This document shows positions 59,560 through 64,000 of a stretch of 64,000 nt of DNA, one piece after another. The stretch covers positions 268,079,426 to 268,143,425 of the forward strand of contig CP136063.1 of assembly GCA_032622095.1 (NCBI GenBank), read 5' to 3'. The translations under genes and the position numbers were made by a program. The DNA comes from Siphonodentalium dalli (taxonomy: Eukaryota > Mollusca > Scaphopoda > Gadilida > Siphonodentaliidae). The notes beneath the pieces were generated by a model. It did not search any database. It saw only the letters and a program-made list of their open reading frames with translations, and was not told the DNA's origin. Within the stretch, counting starts at the first letter, position 1. Each line of letters starts with the position of its first letter.

Positions 59560-60265
59560 GTAAACTGCCATGGTTAACCACAGTAAATTACCATGGTTAA
59601 CAAGTGTAAACCACCACGTTAAACTAAAGTATAGCAACACGGTAAACCACAGTATACCACCATGGTAACACCACGGTAAACCACAGTATACCATCATGGT
59701 AACACCACGGTAAACCAAAGTATACCACCATGGTAACACCACGGTAAACCACAGTATACCACAATGGTAACACCACGGTAAACCACAGTATACCATCATG
59801 GTAACACCACGATAAACCACAGTATACCACAATGGTAACACCACGGTGAACCATGGTAACACCACGGTAAACCTCAGTATACCATCATGGTAACACCACG
59901 GTAAACCACAGTATACCACCATGGTAACACCACGGTAAACCAAAGTAACACCACGGTACACCACCGTACACCATCATGGTAACACCACGGTAAACCAAAG
60001 TATACCACCATGGTAACACCATGGTAAACCATGGTAAAAAAAACCGAGATATTTTGGCCACCTATCGTGGTGTCACCATGTTGGTTTACCAAGGTGGTTT
60101 ACCACCATGGTAACACCTCGGTAAACCACCACGGTATTACCAACACGGTAAAACCATGGTAAACCACCATGGTAAACCACCATGGTGACACCACGATGGG
60201 TGGCCAAAATATATCTTTTTTTTACCATGGTTTACCGTGGTGTTTTACCATGGTGGCACCAAGGG
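59560..60265. repeat. Right subterminal minisatellite (36-bp unit) with a nested palindrome
   Basis: The unit ACCATGGTAACACCACGGTA plus AACCACAGTATACCAC is repeated about ten times (59630-60015). A palindrome follows (59980-60265) whose arms include GATATTTTGGCCACC and its complement. Confidence 0.9.
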
Positions 60266-60897
60266 GGATTTTTATATGAGACTGCCCGGACAAAAGTACC
60301 CGACAAACGTGCCCGTCGAAATCCATCCGGTTTTACCCGATTTGACCTTGAATTGATCATTTTGAAGGTCAATATCAGGTCGGGGTCACGACTTAACCCG
60401 TCCAAAACACTCAGTGGACAAAAGTAACCCTATGTAAAAAAATTCGTCGAAATCCCATCAAAATTGGCGATTTGGCCTTGAATTGACCCGATTTCAAGGT
60501 CAATGTCACGTCGCACGGGCAAATGAATATGCTTATGATACTCCCCATACGAACGTACCCACACATACCAAGTTTCATCGAAATCCCGTGATATTCGGGC
60601 GTTTGACCTTGAAATGACCCGATTTCAAGGTCAAGGTAACGTCGCACGGGCAAATTAATAGGTTTATGCCACTCCCGACCGAAGGTACCCACACATACCA
60701 AGTTTCATCGAAATCCCGTGATATTCGGGCGTTTGACCTTGAATTTACCCGATATCAAGGTCAAGATCACGTCGCACGGGGAAATTAATAGGCCCATGTC
60801 ACTCCCCGGCCGAAAATAACCCCACATCTCGGCTGTTTTCGAGTCCATCAATTACAGACTGACACAAAGACAGACAGATCTTCCAAAATATATAATA

Positions 60898-61563
60898 GAC
60901 TAGCAGGTTAGCCCGCCAGTGGCGGCATTCGTCTCATGGCTTTGTTTCAGAAACATGACAATTTCAAGTCGATAGCTCCACCCGTTTCCGAGATCTGGTC
61001 TGCGCATGCGCGAAGCTTGCTTCGCACGGGCTCGGCGACCCGATAAAATTCGTATCCGGCGCAAGATACATTCACATAGCAAATTTCAAGTCGATAGCTC
61101 CACCTGTTTCCGAGATAACGCATTCTTTGTTTTTCAATGAGTTAATTCATGGTACCCGTCCTCCCCGTCCTAAAATTCAGAGCGGACAGTCAATTAATCC
61201 CGTTGTGAAATCCTTCTGCATAATATTTCGAGCTCTTAGGTCAATTCTGCCTTTTCAGTCGAGATAATTGCATTTCGTCCGCATCCGTATTTCGGACGCA
61301 TGGGGTCAGTCGTTTAGTCACGTCCATTGGAATAAAGAGCGTTAATTGTTAACACCTCCGTATACGGTCAATATAAAGATCGTTAATGTCTTAACCACCG
61401 CAGTGCCGTTTTTTGTGACTGAGATTGGAGAACGGGTGCTCTGAGCTTCTTCAAAACGCGACCACGGCGGTGTCCGTGGGATTTCACACTTGCATACGAA
61501 GTTTGAGCTCGATCTGTACACGCGTTTTGGATTCTATGAAGTACCCCCCCCCCCCTCCCCCCC

Positions 61564-61599
<36 letters not shown>

Positions 61600-61630
61600 C
61601 GGAAGTCTAAAATATATAGTATAGATATGT
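60898..61630 (+). repeat. Dispersed repeat type B
   Basis: Starts ACTAGCAGGTTAGCCCGCC directly after the type A copy. It has two AATTTCAAGTCGATAGCTCC phrases and TTAACCACCGCAGTGCCG, and ends in C/CA/TA runs and CGGAAGTCTAAAATATATAG. Confidence 0.75.
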
Positions 61631-61657
61631 TTTATATCTGAATTAAAGGCATAACAC

Positions 61658-61876
61658 ATGAGGGGTGAGGGAATAGACCTCTCAGTCTATTCGACCATCC
61701 CGGGGTTAACCCCCGAAATACTCTCTATGATACTAGTAGCGTTACAATCCGCATTTGACACGGACGCTGATTTGCGAATCCGATCTACGTCACGTTTGGA
61801 CGGGCAACACAATAGTCTCGCAATGGACCAGAAAGATTCGCGCTCGGTTTCGATCGTCTTCACCAACATGATTTAG
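61658..61876 (+). CDS. Small unrecognised ORF, 72 codons
   Basis: ATG-initiated frame (MRGEGIDLSVYSTIPGLTPE and on) of balanced composition just after the type B repeat. The minus strand is open over the same bases, there is no promoter or splice context, and no family is recognised. It could be an exon or chance. Confidence 0.15.
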   Translation: MRGEGIDLSVYSTIPGLTPEILSMILVALQSAFDTDADLRIRSTSRLDGQHNSLAMDQKDSRSVSIVFTNMI

Positions 61877-61879
61877 TTA

Positions 61880-63275
61880 AACAGCGCGGGAAGTTTATTT
61901 GGTAGTGACTTGCCACTTTGCATTTGGCAAAAGTTTTTGGATTTGACTTTGCAATTCCTCAATAAAGTTGAAAAATATCGGTCAATCAATACCATTCATA
62001 CTTTGGAATGATGTTCGGGGTTATGACATTGTAAAACAAACATAACGATGAAGGGGTGAAAAATGATCTAGACATATATTTTGTGTGTGATTATTTCTTC
62101 TTTTTCGCCTTCTTTTTTCTACGTTCTTCTGTTGTTGTTATTAGGGCGTCTGTAGCTATTGCAATATAATTATATTAGTGCTCTTGTATATGGTTTCAGA
62201 AAAGTTAACACCTCAGGATACAGTTAATCTGATAGCATAAGTACCGATGGTGGGGGGATTACCCGTATTTAGTGTGATGATGGTGCTTAGGTTACTAATC
62301 ATCTTGTGATCTTCCCTTCGGACGAATAAACCCTTCTACCATTTTATTGTTCGGTGATTGGTTTATTATTGTATGATAAAGTGTGATAGAGATGCAAGTA
62401 CAATTCATACTAACTGCTTTCCTATCGATATGAGGCGTCGTTCAAACCGCGAGTGTTGAAACGTAAGACTGAATCAAGTTTGCCGAAAATGATACTATCA
62501 GGGATATCAAATAATTTGGCAACTATTTGGCAAGAATTTGGCAACTATTAAAACTATTTTCATTTGGCAAATTATTTAGCAAAACTAAATTTCGGTCCAG
62601 CGCGGACCCTTCTGAAGGCACACGATAGCTTCGTTATATTACGACACACCCTATCGTTGATATGATTAACCAACATATCATATATGTACTAGCAGAGTGA
62701 CCCGGCCTTATCCTAGTTAAAGTGGTGATTCTCATAAATTGTATATACCCAGTGGGGCGTCACACAGCGTCATTTTTAATCATTGATTATAAGCAGTGGT
62801 TCAACTTTCCGAATGAATTCCATTTTTTTATCGCGATTAATTCGTCCCGAGTAAAGAAGTAAGCGTTTACAACTGCGTGAACTTCAGACGTCATATTTTG
62901 TTTTTAAATGGTATAATCGACGATACATTCATTTTCAGTAAACCTTAGATTCCTACATTTCTAAATTCACCAGAGATACATGTATCGCGTTCCTACTGCC
63001 ATTAGTTTCTGAGTATTTCAAATTAAAAAAAACGGAGCCAAAAGAATAACAATATACTTCCTTGTTTACATCATGGCAGTATCATACCATGACATCTGTT
63101 TATCATTTCTGAATGGCCGCTAATGGAACCGTAATGCCAACATGCCAAAATTCATGTTATTACTGTTATTACTACGACCAACATGTCCATGTCTAATTGT
63201 CTAATTTATGTCATATGTTACTGAAACGTTTGTCAAATATTCCATCAAATCAATTTTATCAATTGTTGTTTACAG
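61880..63275. other. No recognised gene; short type A-like end
   Basis: A truncated repeat start (TACTAGCAGAGTGACCCGGCC) lies at 62681-62720. Nothing else was identified. Confidence 0.4.
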
Positions 63276-63349
63276 ACGAAAAATTGAAGTTCGATCCCGA
63301 CGCCGGATGCGACCTACCTTTTGAGGAGATAATTTTAACTCGTCCGTGA
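63276..63349 (+). CDS. Possible terminal exon (weak)
   Basis: A good acceptor (TTATCAATTGTTGTTTACAG) is followed by a frame reading EKLKFDPDAGCDLPFEEII and ending LTRP and TGA at 63347-63349. It would suit a short cytoplasmic tail, perhaps of the b561 gene, but no homology supports that and no nearby polyadenylation signal was found. Confidence 0.25.
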
Positions 63350-64000
63350 CTCCGTTAAAGTGACGGGCGGTGAGACGAAACTTTTATTGTCGGCCCTCAT
63401 TTTTAATCACAGGCCGTTATAACATTTCATTGTATCAGTAAAACTATGTTAATACTCCAGTGAACGTCCTGTAAAGTGGTAATGCGATTAATATCTGAAC
63501 ATTACCTTCCACTGAATAGGAAACCTCCTGTACTTATATTATCTGTTCGCCAGGCTGTTGTCTGCTCAGTTTAACTCCTGTCCAAAATAAGTAAAAGACC
63601 ATTCCCATATACACTTTTATAACTGGGTTGGGAATCATTATAGTAAAGAAATGGTACTAGGTCTAACATTGACACTTAAAGTGTAATATATCTTAAAATG
63701 AACGACATGTCTTTGGTCCACAGCATTACTATAATTCAGCTTATTTTAGGTAGTCGTTGGCTTCTCAAGGACACAACTAAACGACAGAACAAGACGAGCC
63801 TTCATGTATGCCCACCGCGGAATTGGCATCCTGTCACAGACAGTTGCAGGTATGATGTTAGAGTCTATCAGCACCTCCATTCCTGGAATCCGCCTTAAAC
63901 TGCCATAGGTAATATGGAATATGGAGCCATTTGGAAAACAATTAAAGGAATTCACAACACATGTGATATAGGCATGACATATAGGAGGAACACATCGTGG
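63350..64000. other. No recognised features
   Basis: A 66-codon ORF at 63698-63898 overlaps an open minus frame. Neither is convincing. Confidence 0.4.

Larger units (their letters stand above)
55992..60280. mobile_element. Foldback-like element with minisatellite ends
   Basis: Its ends share an inverted CATATAAAAATCC (55993-56005 and 60266-60278) followed by TTGGTG-CACC. Each end then grows into arrays of ACCATGGT / ACCACGGT repeats (left to about 56420, right from about 59560). ACT flanks it on both sides (55989-55991, 60281-60283). The interior (56420-59560) has a 222-bp tandem duplication and two palindromes but no transposase, so it would be non-autonomous. Long inverted ends made of short tandem repeats are typical of foldback elements. 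The superfamily cannot be fixed from a 3-bp duplication. Confidence 0.7.
55679..60897 (+). repeat. Dispersed repeat type A, interrupted by a 4.3-kb insertion
   Basis: The left part (55679-55991) stops at CCAAAACACT. The right part (60281-60897) resumes with ACTGCCCGGACAAAAGTACC. An uninterrupted copy at 54150-54175 reads straight through this point, so the block between is a later insertion with ACT repeated on both sides. Confidence 0.85.

Noticed and set aside
59395-60092. Long minus ORF with VYRGVTMVVYCGLPWCYH repeats
   Set aside because: Translated 36-bp minisatellite, not a repeat protein.

Overview
This window is eukaryotic, AT-rich, repeat-dense animal DNA. I infer a lophotrochozoan invertebrate, most likely a mollusc. 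The inference rests on the style of the LINEs (a Jockey-like ORF1 with CCHC knuckles and a 3' end reading as GTTAAACCCCAATCAATCAA), on a baculovirus-F-like envelope gene in an LTR element, and on an intron-rich DOMON/cytochrome-b561 gene. No rRNA, tRNA, CRISPR or bacterial operon structure was seen. Most open frames in the window are shadows or translated satellite DNA.

Layout. Positions 1-9964 are the 3' two thirds of an errantivirus-like LTR element on the + strand. It has pol (RNase H and integrase, cut by the window edge), a 3.8-kb spacer with C-tracts and an antisense ORF, a fusion-envelope gene with a furin-type site, a duplicated 180-bp 3' UTR unit and a 3' LTR. Next come a 313-bp tandem repeat, a module-rich dispersed repeat, and a minus-strand LINE (13385-15649) bounded by an exact 14-bp target duplication. 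Then follow a SINE, a pogo-type MITE, two tandem copies of a dispersed repeat, and a 37-bp satellite of about two dozen copies.

From 25.3 to 27.8 kb lies a decayed L1/Tx1-like LINE. A host gene on the + strand then appears as four small exons (28374-28499, 29695-29810, 34329-34415, 36702-36782) with matching phases and consensus splice sites. Together they encode the first transmembrane helices of a ferric-chelate-reductase-like cytochrome b561 domain. Its introns carry a minisatellite split by a 3.35-kb LINE (30474-33820) and, further on, a complete but internally deleted sister of the first LTR element (39260-46612, minus strand, GTGG target duplication). A possible next exon lies at 47130-47340 and a possible terminal exon at 63276-63349. 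Both are tentative.

The last third holds a large diverged inverted repeat (48115-52330), a coding fragment with a ubiquitin-interacting-motif-like segment and an in-frame stop (53580-54010), and a head-to-tail chain of two dispersed repeat types. One of these is interrupted by a 4.3-kb foldback-like element (55992-60280) whose ends are built of CCATGGT-type minisatellites. The least familiar items are the LTR family's long pol-env spacer with its antisense ORF, and the foldback-like element.
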